NCBI RefSeq assembly: GCF_030848395.1
Contig: NZ_JAVDBT010000004.1
Coordinates: 1-64,000 of the forward strand
Length of the DNA: 64,000 nt
DNA from: Pseudogemmobacter lacusdianii
GTDB lineage: Bacteria; Pseudomonadota; Alphaproteobacteria; Rhodobacterales; Rhodobacteraceae
Reading direction: 5' to 3'
Shown here piece after piece: positions 7,962 to 16,072 of the stretch; the first letter of the stretch is position 1, and every line of letters begins with the position of its first letter. Position numbers and translations under genes: made by a program. The notes under the pieces are model-generated. The model searched no databases. It was not told the origin of the DNA and worked only from the letters and a program-made list of their open reading frames with translations.

Positions 7962-8443
7962 GCGTCGGTGGTGCTTTGCGGGGCCGGGGCCTTGCCAAAG
8001 CCATGCATCCGCTTGGCCCATTGCATGGCCACGACAGCGCCTTTGAGCCGCGGCAGCAGCCACAATGAAAGCGCCACACAGCCGACCGAGAAGATCACCG
8101 ACATGATCAAAGGATCGGGCCGCATCTTCGTAAAGACCACCAGCATCAGCGGCGCCATCAAGTGGCCGACGATCAGAATGGTCAGATAGGCTGGGCCGTC
8201 ATCGGCCTGATGGTGATGCAGCTCTTGCTGACAAACCGGGCAAGAATCGCGCACGGTCAGATAACCGCGCAGCATCGGTCCGGCGCCGCAGCTGGGGCAA
8301 CGCATCCGCCAGCCACGCAGCAAAGCGGGCTTCAGGGGGCGGTCCTCGTGCTCGGCTTCAGGCTCGGAAGCGGTAACGACGCTTTGGCCTGCAAGCTCAT
8401 TCAGCTGCGGTTCCAAGGCGGGAGAAGGCAAAGTCTGGGTCAC
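7958..8443 (-). CDS. DUF983 zinc-ribbon membrane protein
   Basis: About 161 aa from a GTG at 8443 with GAGGA nine bases upstream. The centre carries a four-cysteine zinc ribbon (CPSCG near residue 47 and CPVCQ near residue 67). Two hydrophobic helices follow (AYLTILIVGHLMAPLMLVVF and IMSVIFSVGCVALSLWLL). This is the layout of the DUF983 family, small membrane proteins common in alphaproteobacteria whose function is not established. It is the first gene of a two-gene unit with the Nudix hydrolase, the stop and start overlapping by four bases. Confidence 0.85.
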   Translation of the reverse strand: MTQTLPSPALEPQLNELAGQSVVTASEPEAEHEDRPLKPALLRGWRMRCPSCGAGPMLRGYLTVRDSCPVCQQELHHHQADDGPAYLTILIVGHLMAPLMLVVFTKMRPDPLIMSVIFSVGCVALSLWLLPRLKGAVVAMQWAKRMHGFGKAPAPQSTTDA

Positions 8444-8711
8444 GGCGAGATGTCCTCGAGTTCCGGGATGGCCTTTACATAAGCGAGGTTCCCGCCAAAC
8501 CAAAGGGCTTTGCGGCGGGTGTGTCCGCATGCCGCAGAGCCTTTTGAAAATTCTTTGCCTGCCGTTTCATGGCTGCGACGGAATGCGCCGGGTGCGGCGT
8601 ATCTAGGATATCGGGGATCATCAAGCGCAGCGAGATGGCTCTGATCGGCCGGGCATCTTCAGTTGGAACCCGCGCCAAACACTTGTGCTGTAAGGTTTAA
8701 GGAGACGTCGA

Positions 8712-9278
8712 ATGAAAAGCAAAACGCTCACCGCCCTTGCTTTGGCTGGCTTTGCCGCTGCCTCGGCTGCGGGTTTCGCCTTTGCAGAAACTGCCCCAAA
8801 AGCTTCGGCTGCGGAGGCCAATGAGGCGCGCTTTGACGCACTCGACGCTGACAAAGACGGCAAAGTAACGCCCGAGGAAATCCGCGCTTCTCAAGCCGCG
8901 CGCTTTGCTGAAACCGATGCAGATCAAAACGGCAGTCTCTCGGCCGAAGAGTTGACGGCGATGCGCATGGCGCAGATCGAAGCGAAGATTGCCGCGCAAT
9001 CGGCCAAGATGATCGCGCGGTTTGATGCCGATAAGGATGGGCAACTCTCGGCCGAGGAATATGCTCAGATCGGCAAGCGCAAGACGCCGTTCGAGCGGGC
9101 GGATACCGATGGTGATGGCGCGATCTCGAAGGAAGAGGCGCTTGCGGCTGAAGCGCATGGCCCCCGGGGCAAGGGCAAACCCGGCGGTATGCATGGTAGG
9201 CATCATGGGCCGCATGCAGGGGAGCACGATGGTTATGGTTTCGGCGGCCCGCGTGGCGGCTGGTGGGACCTGAACTGA
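8712..9278 (+). CDS. Periplasmic EF-hand calcium-binding protein
   Basis: 188 aa with a Sec signal peptide (MKSKTLTALALAGFAAASAA, cleavage near AFA-ET). Four EF-hand loops are visible: DADKDGKVTPEE, DADQNGSLSAEE, DADKDGQLSAEE and DTDGDGAISKEE, each with the D-x-D/N-x-D/N-G-x-I/V/L-x-x-x-E ligand pattern. The tail is Gly/His-rich and may bind other metals. GGAGACG sits eight to nine bases before the ATG. It lies upstream of an ECF sigma factor, a probable anti-sigma factor and a metal-sensor-like protein, so it may sense or buffer divalent ions for that system. That link is inference. Two strong hairpins separate it from the sigma gene. Confidence 0.88.
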   Translation: MKSKTLTALALAGFAAASAAGFAFAETAPKASAAEANEARFDALDADKDGKVTPEEIRASQAARFAETDADQNGSLSAEELTAMRMAQIEAKIAAQSAKMIARFDADKDGQLSAEEYAQIGKRKTPFERADTDGDGAISKEEALAAEAHGPRGKGKPGGMHGRHHGPHAGEHDGYGFGGPRGGWWDLN

Positions 9279-9290
9279 GCCAATCCTTTG

Positions 9291-9358
9291 CCGCCGCGTC
9301 GGCTACGGCTGAGACGCGGCGGTCCTTAACAGGCGGCGCAGGCAAGGACTTGCGCCGC
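9291..9358 (+). terminator. Two consecutive hairpins after the EF-hand gene
   Basis: CCGCCGCGTC (9291-9300) pairs with GACGCGGCGG (9313-9322). A second stem follows: GCGGCGCA (9333-9340) with TGCGCCGC (9351-9358). Neither is followed by a clear T run, so they could be a weak terminator, an mRNA 3' stabiliser, or leader structures of the sigma-factor gene. Confidence 0.4.
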
Positions 9359-9407
9359 GGGATCAAAGCTCAGAGCTTTGGCATCAGAACCGGGCCTTGG
9401 GATAAGA

Positions 9408-9998
9408 ATGGCGTTTGACGCAGGATTAGAGCGGTCGGATGAGGCGCTTTTGGCGCTTTACGCCTTGGGCGACCCTGCGGCGGCGCGGGATCTGGCGGCA
9501 CGCCTGTTGCCTCGGACCTTGGGCTATGCCGCGCGGCTTTTAAATGGCGACCGCGCCGAGGCCGAGGATGTGGCGCAAGAGGCGATGCTGCGGCTTTGGA
9601 AGATCGCGCCCGATTGGCGGGCGGGGGAGGCCAAGGTGACGACTTGGCTCTACCGCGTGGTGACCAATCTTTGCAGCGATCGGCGGCGCGGGGCAGGGCG
9701 GCGGGCAGTGCCGATGGGCGATGACTTGCCCGATGCTCTGGATGAGGCTCCGGGCTCCGAGGCGCAGATGCTGCAAGCTGCACGGGTTTCGGCATTGGAT
9801 GGCGCTTTGGCCGACCTGCCGGATCGTCAACGTGAGGCGGTGATCTTACGCCATATCGAAGGGCTGACCAATCCCGAGATCGCTTTGGTGATGGGTATTG
9901 GGGTTGAAGCGGTGGAAAGTCTTACCGCAAGAGGCAAGCGGGCGCTGACCGCAGCTTTGGGCCAAAAGCGTGAGGCCTTGGGCTATTATGAGGATTGA
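9408..9998 (+). CDS. ECF RNA polymerase sigma factor
   Basis: About 196 aa. Region 2 is seen as LLNGDRAEAEDVAQEAMLRL and TTWLYRVVTNLCSDRRR. Region 4 is seen as LPDRQREAVILRHIEGLTNP followed by the HTH EIALVMGIGVEAVESLTARG. This length and two-domain layout define group 4 (ECF) sigma factors. The ATG at 9408 is taken; an in-frame TTG at 9378 would add ten residues. Three bases after the stop a small membrane protein begins, then a CnrX/ZraP-like periplasmic protein. This is the usual arrangement of a sigma factor with its membrane-bound control proteins. The signal is unknown; nearby EF-hand and metal-sensor genes hint at divalent metal. Confidence 0.9.
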   Translation: MAFDAGLERSDEALLALYALGDPAAARDLAARLLPRTLGYAARLLNGDRAEAEDVAQEAMLRLWKIAPDWRAGEAKVTTWLYRVVTNLCSDRRRGAGRRAVPMGDDLPDALDEAPGSEAQMLQAARVSALDGALADLPDRQREAVILRHIEGLTNPEIALVMGIGVEAVESLTARGKRALTAALGQKREALGYYED

Positions 9999-10001
9999 GC
10001 G

Positions 10002-10346
10002 ATGACCGGAACGGATGATCTGGACGGGTTCTTTGCCGCCGCGCGTGAGGCGCAGCCGGCGGTCTCGCCTAAGCTGATGGCGCAGGTGCTTGCGGATGCC
10101 GCGGCTTTCCAGCCGCAGCCTCGGGCCAAGGCGCAAGTGGTTTGGTGGCAGCGGGCTTATGCCGCGATGGCAGAGCTTTGGGGCGGTTTCGCTCCGGGTC
10201 TGGCGACGGCGGCGGTGGCGGGGCTGGCCTTTGGCTATGCCGGGCCATTGAGTTCGGATTGGCTGGCCGGGGTGATGGCTCCGCAAGCGCAGGTGCAGAT
10301 GATGGCGGCGAGTGATTTGTTCTTAGCAGAGGAATTTGGGCAATGA
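10002..10346 (+). CDS. Small single-pass membrane protein, probable anti-sigma factor
   Basis: 114 aa. An N-terminal cytosolic part of about 60 residues (TDDLDGFFAAAREAQPAVSP at the start) is followed by one hydrophobic segment, GLATAAVAGLAFGYAGPL, and a short exterior tail. Its size, topology and position directly after an ECF sigma gene fit a membrane anti-sigma factor. No conserved anti-sigma motif such as a zinc-binding HxxxCxxC is present, so the role is inferred from context. Its stop overlaps the next start by four bases (ATGA). Confidence 0.6.
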   Translation: MTGTDDLDGFFAAAREAQPAVSPKLMAQVLADAAAFQPQPRAKAQVVWWQRAYAAMAELWGGFAPGLATAAVAGLAFGYAGPLSSDWLAGVMAPQAQVQMMAASDLFLAEEFGQ

Positions 10347-10837
10347 GCGCGGTAGATATGGACAGCAAGCCCAAGCTCGGCCTCCGCGGTTTGCGGATCG
10401 CTTTGGCAATCTCGCTGGCGCTGAATGTCGCCGTGGCGGGGGTGGTCGGCGGGGTGATGCTGCGCGATGGCCCGCCCCAAAGGGGCAGCCGCGATTTTGG
10501 TCTGGGGCCCCTGAGTGAGGTATTGGACCGCGAAGACCGCCGGGCATTGCGCAAAGCCTTTGTCGCGCAACATTCTGAGTTCCGCGATCAGCGGCATGAG
10601 GCGCAGGCCGAATTCGCCGCGGTGGTACAGGCTTTGCGGGCAGAACCCTTTGATGCCAACGCTTTGGACGCGGCCTTGGCCGCTGTTGCCAGCCGCAATC
10701 AGCGTCTTATCGACAGCGGTCGGCTTTTGGTCGCCGGTCATTTGGCGCAGATGAGTGCGACCGAACGCGCGGCTTTTGCCGACCGGCTGGAAGAGCGGTT
10801 GCAGCATGGCCGCAAAGCGCAACCGTCTAAGAGCTAA
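10343..10837 (+). CDS. Periplasmic heavy-metal-sensor-like (CnrX/ZraP type) protein
   Basis: 164 aa. An N-terminal membrane anchor (IALAISLALNVAVAGVVGGV, residues about 20-40) precedes a wholly helical, charged periplasmic domain. That domain contains LSEVLDREDRRALRKAFVAQ and a late helix with ATERAAFADRLEERLQ. This matches the Metal_resist / CnrX-ZraP style of periplasmic four-helix sensor. In CnrYXH systems such a protein works with an anti-sigma factor to hold an ECF sigma factor until metal binds. The gene is coupled to the probable anti-sigma gene, which agrees with that model. His and Cys ligands are few, so it may sense something other than cobalt, nickel or copper. Confidence 0.72.
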   Translation: MSAVDMDSKPKLGLRGLRIALAISLALNVAVAGVVGGVMLRDGPPQRGSRDFGLGPLSEVLDREDRRALRKAFVAQHSEFRDQRHEAQAEFAAVVQALRAEPFDANALDAALAAVASRNQRLIDSGRLLVAGHLAQMSATERAAFADRLEERLQHGRKAQPSKS

Positions 10838-10848
10838 GCCTTTTGCTC

Positions 10849-12360
10849 TCAGGCGGCTGTGCGGGTGGCGAAGGTCACTTGATTGCGGCCGCTGAGCTTC
10901 GATGCGCGCAAGGCCTGATCGGCGCTTTCGACCAAATCGGCCACATCAATCATTTGCTGCTCCGGCGATGATCCGGTGTCGCGGCCTGCAGCGCCCATCG
11001 CTACGCCGATCGAGGCTGTGACGGTCAACGGCTCGCCCGAGGGCAGCACTATCGGATGCTCGCTGATGACTTGGCGGAGCCGTTGGGCGACCTGCTGCGC
11101 CTTGTCATAGGGGGTCTGAGGCAGAGCCACTAAGAACTCTTCGCCGCCGATCCGCGCTAAAAGGTCGCTGATCCGCAAGTTATCGGACAGCCGGAGCGCC
11201 ACATCGGTTAAAACCCGATCTCCCGCCAAGTGACCAAAGCGATCATTCACGGCCTTGAAGTGGTCAAGGTCGACCACCATCACCGCAAAATCCAAGCCCT
11301 CTCGCGCTGAATGAGCCGCAATTTCCGCCAGCCGGGGCAGCGCAAAGCGGCGATTGTGAAGGCCGGTCAAGGGGTCGATCACCGCCATTCGCAACCCATC
11401 TTCAACCGAAGCGCGCTGCCAATCTGTTTGCCGTTTGCGTCGCAGCAAAATGCGCAAACGCAGCACCAATTCGCGTGGATCTACGGCTTGTGAGACGACA
11501 TCATCGGCACCGAGATCATAGGCCATCGTGGCCGGATCAGCCTCGGCGTTGGGCAGCGCAAGGCAGATCGCGGCATGGCGCGTCGCGGGGCGGCTGAAAA
11601 GCTCGGACATCAGACGCAGCCCGGCGCCACTTACAGACATATCGGTGGGGATCACGAAGATGTCCGGAATGACCGCCGGCGGGTTGCGGCGGCGCTCGGT
11701 CGCCGGGAAGGGACTGTTGTCATCTGGAGCTGGCTGCAGGGGGGCATCGGCAAGGCCACCCAAAGATGAGCCATGATAGGGGGCCAGTTTCAGCGCCTGA
11801 TCGGGCGACATGGTCACCAGACAGTCGCGCAGCATCGGCTGCAATTGGCATTTCCAGCGCAGGGCGTCTTCGGGCCTATCGCAGACCAATGCTACGATAC
11901 CTTTTGCGTCAAAGCTTGTGCTGTTCTCTGAGAGGCCCAAGACCGCCTGCGCAGGCATCGCCCAAGCCGAGGTTACAGCCCCTAACTCTCCTTTCGCGCG
12001 CAAAAGGTTGCGCAACCGGGCGAGCAAAAGCTCTTCGCGCAGCGGTTTGGCCAATACGTCGTCGGCCCCCGCTGAAAGCGCCTTGAGCCGCTCGTCCAAA
12101 TCAAGGCTGTCCGTCACAGCAATGACTGGAATCGCCCTTGTGCGCGGATCAGCGCGCAGAGCGCGCAGAATCTCAGTCGCACTTTGGTCCGGCAGGGATA
12201 GGTCAAGCAAGACCAGATCGGGTTGCTCGAGCCGGGCCAGTGCGAGACCCGTCTGACCATCCGAGGCGATCAGCGGGCTATAGAAGGCCTCGCTCAATTT
12301 GACTTTAAACACGATGCGATTGGTCGCCAGCGCATCAATGATCAGAATTCGACGATGCAT
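10849..12360 (-). CDS. PleD-like response regulator diguanylate cyclase
   Basis: About 503 aa with the order REC (1-125), REC-like (about 150-310) and GGDEF (about 325-503). In the first receiver Asp53 in PDLVLLDLSLPD is the likely phospho-acceptor and Lys105 is present, but the acidic pair is reduced to a single Asp9. The second receiver lacks the conserved Lys and looks degenerate. The cyclase active site is GGEEF at 405-409, and an intact product-inhibition site RISD sits five residues before it. It makes cyclic di-GMP from two GTP, controlling surface or motile behaviour. The ATG at 12360 directly precedes the receiver; a GTG at 12375 is an alternative. No histidine kinase lies beside it. 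Confidence 0.92.
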   Translation of the reverse strand: MHRRILIIDALATNRIVFKVKLSEAFYSPLIASDGQTGLALARLEQPDLVLLDLSLPDQSATEILRALRADPRTRAIPVIAVTDSLDLDERLKALSAGADDVLAKPLREELLLARLRNLLRAKGELGAVTSAWAMPAQAVLGLSENSTSFDAKGIVALVCDRPEDALRWKCQLQPMLRDCLVTMSPDQALKLAPYHGSSLGGLADAPLQPAPDDNSPFPATERRRNPPAVIPDIFVIPTDMSVSGAGLRLMSELFSRPATRHAAICLALPNAEADPATMAYDLGADDVVSQAVDPRELVLRLRILLRRKRQTDWQRASVEDGLRMAVIDPLTGLHNRRFALPRLAEIAAHSAREGLDFAVMVVDLDHFKAVNDRFGHLAGDRVLTDVALRLSDNLRISDLLARIGGEEFLVALPQTPYDKAQQVAQRLRQVISEHPIVLPSGEPLTVTASIGVAMGAAGRDTGSSPEQQMIDVADLVESADQALRASKLSGRNQVTFATRTAA

Positions 12361-12536
12361 CTCAAGCTTGCCCACCCCAGTTCACCGGTATTCTCTCGCG
12401 ACGGTGCCATGCGTTTCTTGCGAAAAGAATGTGGGGGAGATCGTTAAGAAATCCTTTCCAAAACTTGGACAATGCTTCCGTTTTTTGCTGGTGTTGTTTA
12501 CCTGATGCGGAAGACCCGCGCCGTAAGGAGAAAACT

Positions 12537-12821
12537 GTGAATTTTACCGCCAGCACCGCAGAGAGTTTGGCCCTGCAAGCTTTGGGCTGGCTGGCGGCGC
12601 AGGATGAGGCCTTTGGCGCCTTCTTGGCCTATTCGGGCACCGATGCCGGTGAAGTGCGCGCCCGCGCCGCCGAGCCCGAGCTTTTGGGTTCGGTCTTGGA
12701 TTTCCTCTTGTCGGACGAGCAGCAACTGCTGCGCTTTTGCGCCGAGACCGGCCATGCACCCGAGGCTCCGATGCGGGCGCGGCAGCATTTGCCCGGCGGT
12801 GATGTGCCAAACTGGACCTGA
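12537..12821 (+). CDS. DUF3572 family protein
   Basis: 94 aa from a GTG at 12537 with TAAGGAG seven bases before it. The sequence shows ESLALQALGWLAAQDE, then FLAYSG, then LGSVLDFLLSDEQQLLRFC, the pattern of the small helical DUF3572 family found in alphaproteobacteria. Its function is unknown. It stands alone between the divergent PleD-like gene and the HAD phosphatase 83 bases downstream. Confidence 0.8.
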   Translation: MNFTASTAESLALQALGWLAAQDEAFGAFLAYSGTDAGEVRARAAEPELLGSVLDFLLSDEQQLLRFCAETGHAPEAPMRARQHLPGGDVPNWT

Positions 12822-12904
12822 TTTACATTTGTTCGCACCCAAGCGAAGCTGCGGCTAAGCCAAAAGCGGCCGCGCGGGACTGGCCCGCGCTTAGGGAGAA
12901 CGGA

Positions 12905-13600
12905 ATGATCCGCGGAATCGTCTTTGACAAAGATGGCACACTTTTTGACTTTCGGGCCAGCTGGGGCCGCTGGGCACAGGGCTTCTTGACGCAAATCGCA
13001 CGCGACGATGCCCATGCTCGGCAATTGGCCGCGGCGATCGGCTATCTGCCGGATACCAATAATTTTGATCCTTCAAGCCCGGTGATTGCGGGCACGGCCA
13101 AAGAGATCGCAGGCGCGCTATTGCCGCATCTTGAAGGTCACACGCTTGAGAGCCTCACCCAACAGATCGATGCTGTTGCAACGGGCGTACCGATGTCAGA
13201 GGCCGTGCCGTTGCGCGCGCTTTTCGAAGAGTTTCGCGCGCGTGGGCTGAAACTGGGTGTGGCGACCAATGACAGTGAAATCCCAGCCCGCGCGCATCTT
13301 GAGCGTCACGGTCTGACCGACCTTCTCGATTTCATCGCAGGATGGGATTCCGGGCATGGCGCAAAACCAGGACCGGGGATGTGCTTGGCCTTTGCCACGG
13401 CGACCGGGCTTGATCCGGCGGAAGTTCTGATGGTGGGCGACAGCCTGCATGATTTGCACGCAGGCCAAGCCGCCGGGATGCGCCCGATTGCGGTGCTCAC
13501 CGGCATCGCGGGCGAGGCGGATTTGGCCCCGCATGCCGAGGTTGTCTTGGCCGATATCGGCGGTTTGCCGGCTTGGATGGATGCGCAAGTCGCGCGATAA
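12905..13600 (+). CDS. HAD-superfamily phosphatase (phosphoglycolate phosphatase-like)
   Basis: 231 aa. HAD motif I is FDKDGTLFDF at the N-terminus. Motif II is the Thr/Asn in LGVATNDSE, and motifs III/IV are AKPGPGM and MVGDSLHDLHAG. A helical cap lies between motifs I and II, so it is a subfamily IA enzyme similar to phosphoglycolate phosphatases. GGAGAACGGA stands directly before the ATG. The substrate cannot be told. It is followed after 99 bases by the MttB-family gene, probably as a separate unit because a palindromic site lies between. Confidence 0.85.
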   Translation: MIRGIVFDKDGTLFDFRASWGRWAQGFLTQIARDDAHARQLAAAIGYLPDTNNFDPSSPVIAGTAKEIAGALLPHLEGHTLESLTQQIDAVATGVPMSEAVPLRALFEEFRARGLKLGVATNDSEIPARAHLERHGLTDLLDFIAGWDSGHGAKPGPGMCLAFATATGLDPAEVLMVGDSLHDLHAGQAAGMRPIAVLTGIAGEADLAPHAEVVLADIGGLPAWMDAQVAR

Positions 13601-13621
13601 TCTGCTCGGTCGGCATATAAA

Positions 13622-13636
13622 CGACATTTAATGTCG
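13622..13636. promoter_or_regulatory. Palindromic operator-like site upstream of mttB homologue
   Basis: CGACATTTAATGTCG is a perfect palindrome with seven-base arms around a single T. It lies 63 bases before the chosen mttB ATG and 21 bases after the HAD gene stop. It also covers an alternative ATG at 13631, which argues against that start. A dimeric regulator (GntR, MarR or LysR type) is possible; none is encoded next to it. Confidence 0.45.
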
Positions 13637-13699
13637 CTGAATGCTGGCGCGCTTGTGCGGAAGCTTCGGCATTCTGATCCAAAGGATCGGAGTGTCGAG

Positions 13700-15253
13700 A
13701 TGAGCGAAGAGAAAAGCCGCAAGCGCGCCGGGGGCCGGGCAGGGATGAAAGTCCGGGCAGGCTCGGCCGCCATTGACCAGATGCCCTGGCGGATCCCCGT
13801 CAACCCGGATCGCCCGACCGAACCGCTGGACGCCGATGGCGTGCAGGCGATCCACAAGGGCGCGATGCGGATCCTGTCGGAGATCGGCATCGAATTCCTG
13901 AACCCCGATGCGGTCGAGCATCTGCGCCGCGCAGGCTGCATCGTCAACGGCACCAATGTGCGCATGGACGAAGATTTCGTGATGGAGATGGTGGGCCGTG
14001 CGCCATCGACCTTCACCATGACCCCGCGCAACCCGGCCCGCGAAGTGGTGATGGGGGGCAAGAATATGCTCTTCGTCAACGTCTCCTCGCCGCCCAATGC
14101 TTGGGATATGGAGCGCGGCAAACGCTCGGGCGATTTTGAGACCTACAAGGAATTTCTCAAACTCACTCAGTACTTTAACTGCATCCATGTTGCGGGCGGA
14201 TATCCGGTTGAGCCGATTGATGTGCACCCGTCAGTCCGCCACCTCGACTGCCTTTATGAAAAGCTGGTGCTGACCGATAAGGTGGTCCACGCCTATTCGC
14301 TCGGCACCGAGCGGGTCGAAGATGTGATGGAGATGGTGAAGATCGCCGGAGGGCTATCGGAGGAGGAATTCCAAGCCAAGCCGCGGATGTTCACCAATAT
14401 CAACTCCGTCAGCCCCCTCAAGCATGATTGGCCGATGCTGGACGGCGCGATGCGGATGGCCAAGCGCGGCCAGCCGGTGGTGATCACGCCCTTCACCTTG
14501 GCCGGCGCGATGGCGCCGGTGACCATGTCGGGTGCGGTGGCCCTGTCGATTGCCGAGGCTTTGGCGGCGGTGGCTTTGCTGGAATATATCGCGCCGGGCT
14601 GCCCGGTGGCGATCGGCACCTTCACCTCGAATGTCGATATGAAATCGGGCGCGCCAGCCTTCGGCACGCCGGAATATATGCGTGCGACGCAGATGACCGG
14701 CCAATTGGTGCGCTTCTACGGCATGCCGATGCGCGCCTCGGGCGTCTGTGCCGCCAACGTGCCAGACGGCCAATCGGTCTGGGAGACCGCCAACAGCCTG
14801 TGGTCGGCGGTGCAATCGGGCACAAATATGGTGTACCACGCCGCCGGTTGGCTCGAGGGTGGCCTCATCGCCAGCCCCGAGAAATTCGTGATGGATTGCG
14901 AAATCTTGCAGATGATCCAGCGTTATTTCGAAGAAGCCACCTATGCCACAGGCCCCGATGACATCGCCTTTGATGCGATCAAAGAGGTCGGCGCCGGCGG
15001 GCATTACTTCGGCGTCCAACACACCCAAGACCGCTACCAAAACGCCTTCTATTCTCCCTTCGTCTCTGATTGGCGCAACTATGAGGCCTGGCAGATCGAC
15101 GGCGCCGTCTGGACGCACGAGCGGGCGCACCGGGTCTATAAACAGATCCTTGCCGAATTCGAGCCGCCGCCGATCAACGGCGATCATCTCGAAGAACTGA
15201 CCCGCTTTGTCGCGCGGCGCAAAGAAGAAGGCGGCGCCCCCACCGACTTCTAA
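13700..15253 (+). CDS. Trimethylamine methyltransferase (MttB) family protein, non-pyrrolysine type
   Basis: About 517 aa. It matches the MttB superfamily: an N-terminal AIHKGAMRILSEIGIEFLNP segment, a TIM-barrel core with FVNVSSPPNAWD, FTLAGAMAPVTMSGAVALS and GTFTSNVDMKSGAPAFGTPE, and a C-terminal GAGGHYFGVQHTQDRY. Archaeal MttB reads an internal amber codon as pyrrolysine. Here the frame runs uninterrupted with no TAG, so this is the common bacterial form, in which glycine betaine or related quaternary amines are known substrates for some members. It would pass a methyl group to a corrinoid protein, but none is encoded nearby. ATG 13700 has GGAG seven to eight bases upstream. A strong terminator follows. 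Confidence 0.9.
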   Translation: MSEEKSRKRAGGRAGMKVRAGSAAIDQMPWRIPVNPDRPTEPLDADGVQAIHKGAMRILSEIGIEFLNPDAVEHLRRAGCIVNGTNVRMDEDFVMEMVGRAPSTFTMTPRNPAREVVMGGKNMLFVNVSSPPNAWDMERGKRSGDFETYKEFLKLTQYFNCIHVAGGYPVEPIDVHPSVRHLDCLYEKLVLTDKVVHAYSLGTERVEDVMEMVKIAGGLSEEEFQAKPRMFTNINSVSPLKHDWPMLDGAMRMAKRGQPVVITPFTLAGAMAPVTMSGAVALSIAEALAAVALLEYIAPGCPVAIGTFTSNVDMKSGAPAFGTPEYMRATQMTGQLVRFYGMPMRASGVCAANVPDGQSVWETANSLWSAVQSGTNMVYHAAGWLEGGLIASPEKFVMDCEILQMIQRYFEEATYATGPDDIAFDAIKEVGAGGHYFGVQHTQDRYQNAFYSPFVSDWRNYEAWQIDGAVWTHERAHRVYKQILAEFEPPPINGDHLEELTRFVARRKEEGGAPTDF

Positions 15254-15272
15254 CGCACCCCCGCAAAACCTT

Positions 15273-15302
15273 AAAACCGCAGTCCCCAAAGCTGCGGTTT
15301 TT
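15273..15302 (+). terminator. Rho-independent terminator after mttB homologue
   Basis: AAAACCGCAG (15273-15282) pairs with CTGCGGTTTT (15292-15301) around a nine-base loop, ending in a T run. It lies 20 bases after the stop codon and isolates the mttB homologue from the H-NOX-like gene. Confidence 0.85.
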
Positions 15303-15466
15303 ACTTATCGCTTCGCTCTCCTCATTTTCTGTCCAAAAATATCCCGGGGTCCGGGGCAGAGCCCCGGCCGCCAGCCCCGAGCACTCCCCTCCGACAGAAG
15401 GCGAAAATTAAGACATTCCCCTTAGGCTTTGCAGAATCAGGGCCGTGATTGATGGGAAATGCCGCG

Positions 15467-16072
15467 ATGTATGGCTTGCTGTTGCGGGCGATCCAATCTT
15501 ACCTGCGCGAAACCTTCGGCGCCTTGGTTTGGGCGCGGATCTTACGTTTGGCCGATCAGCCGCCCGAAGGGTTTGAGCCGATGTTGCCTTATGACGCACA
15601 GGTGCTGCGCCGGCTGATCACCGTCGCAGCGCGGGAGCTGGATCGACCGCTCGACCCGATACTAGAGGATGTAGGCACCTTCATTGTCTCTGCCCCCAGC
15701 CATCGCCCGCTGCGGCGTTTGCTGCGTTTCGGCGGTGCCAGTTTCAGTGACTTCCTCCATTCGCTTGAGGAATTACCCGACCGTGCCCGGCTTGCCCTTC
15801 CGGGGCTTGAGCTGCCGCAAATCAGCTTGGCGGAATGCGTGGCCGGACAGTTCCGGCTTGAGGTGGCAACGCCGTTGCCGGCGCTTTTGCCCATCGCCCT
15901 CGGCGCCTTAAGAGCGATGGCAGATGACTACGGGGCCTTGGTGGTGATTGATATTGAAGCGCGCCCATCCGGCCGCGGCAAAGCCGCCCTCCGGGTGCAA
16001 CTTTTGGAAGCGGCGCATAGCAGCGGCCAGCATTTTGCTCTTTCCCAGCAAGAGGCGGCCAATGGTGGTTAA
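15467..16072 (+). CDS. H-NOX (heme NO-binding) domain-like protein lacking the usual heme ligands
   Basis: About 201 aa. The start MYGLLLRAIQSYLRETFG and the central RRLLRFGGASFSDFLHSLEE follow the H-NOX fold signature. By eye against soluble guanylate cyclase beta-1, the proximal heme histidine (in LDxLHDH) falls on Pro104 in LEELPDR. The YxSxR heme-propionate motif is replaced by residues around EVATP (132-136). The nearest His is His98. It may therefore not bind heme in the usual way, or may bind another ligand. ATG 15467 has GGGAA eight bases upstream. The gene overlaps the following HNOBA-GGDEF gene by 11 bases, so sensor and cyclase are probably made together and act as a pair in the cytosol. 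Confidence 0.85.
   Translation: MYGLLLRAIQSYLRETFGALVWARILRLADQPPEGFEPMLPYDAQVLRRLITVAARELDRPLDPILEDVGTFIVSAPSHRPLRRLLRFGGASFSDFLHSLEELPDRARLALPGLELPQISLAECVAGQFRLEVATPLPALLPIALGALRAMADDYGALVVIDIEARPSGRGKAALRVQLLEAAHSSGQHFALSQQEAANGG

Noticed and set aside
13700-15253. Pyrrolysine-type MttB
   Set aside because: No in-frame TAG occurs; the gene reads through as one frame, so it is the non-pyrrolysine form.
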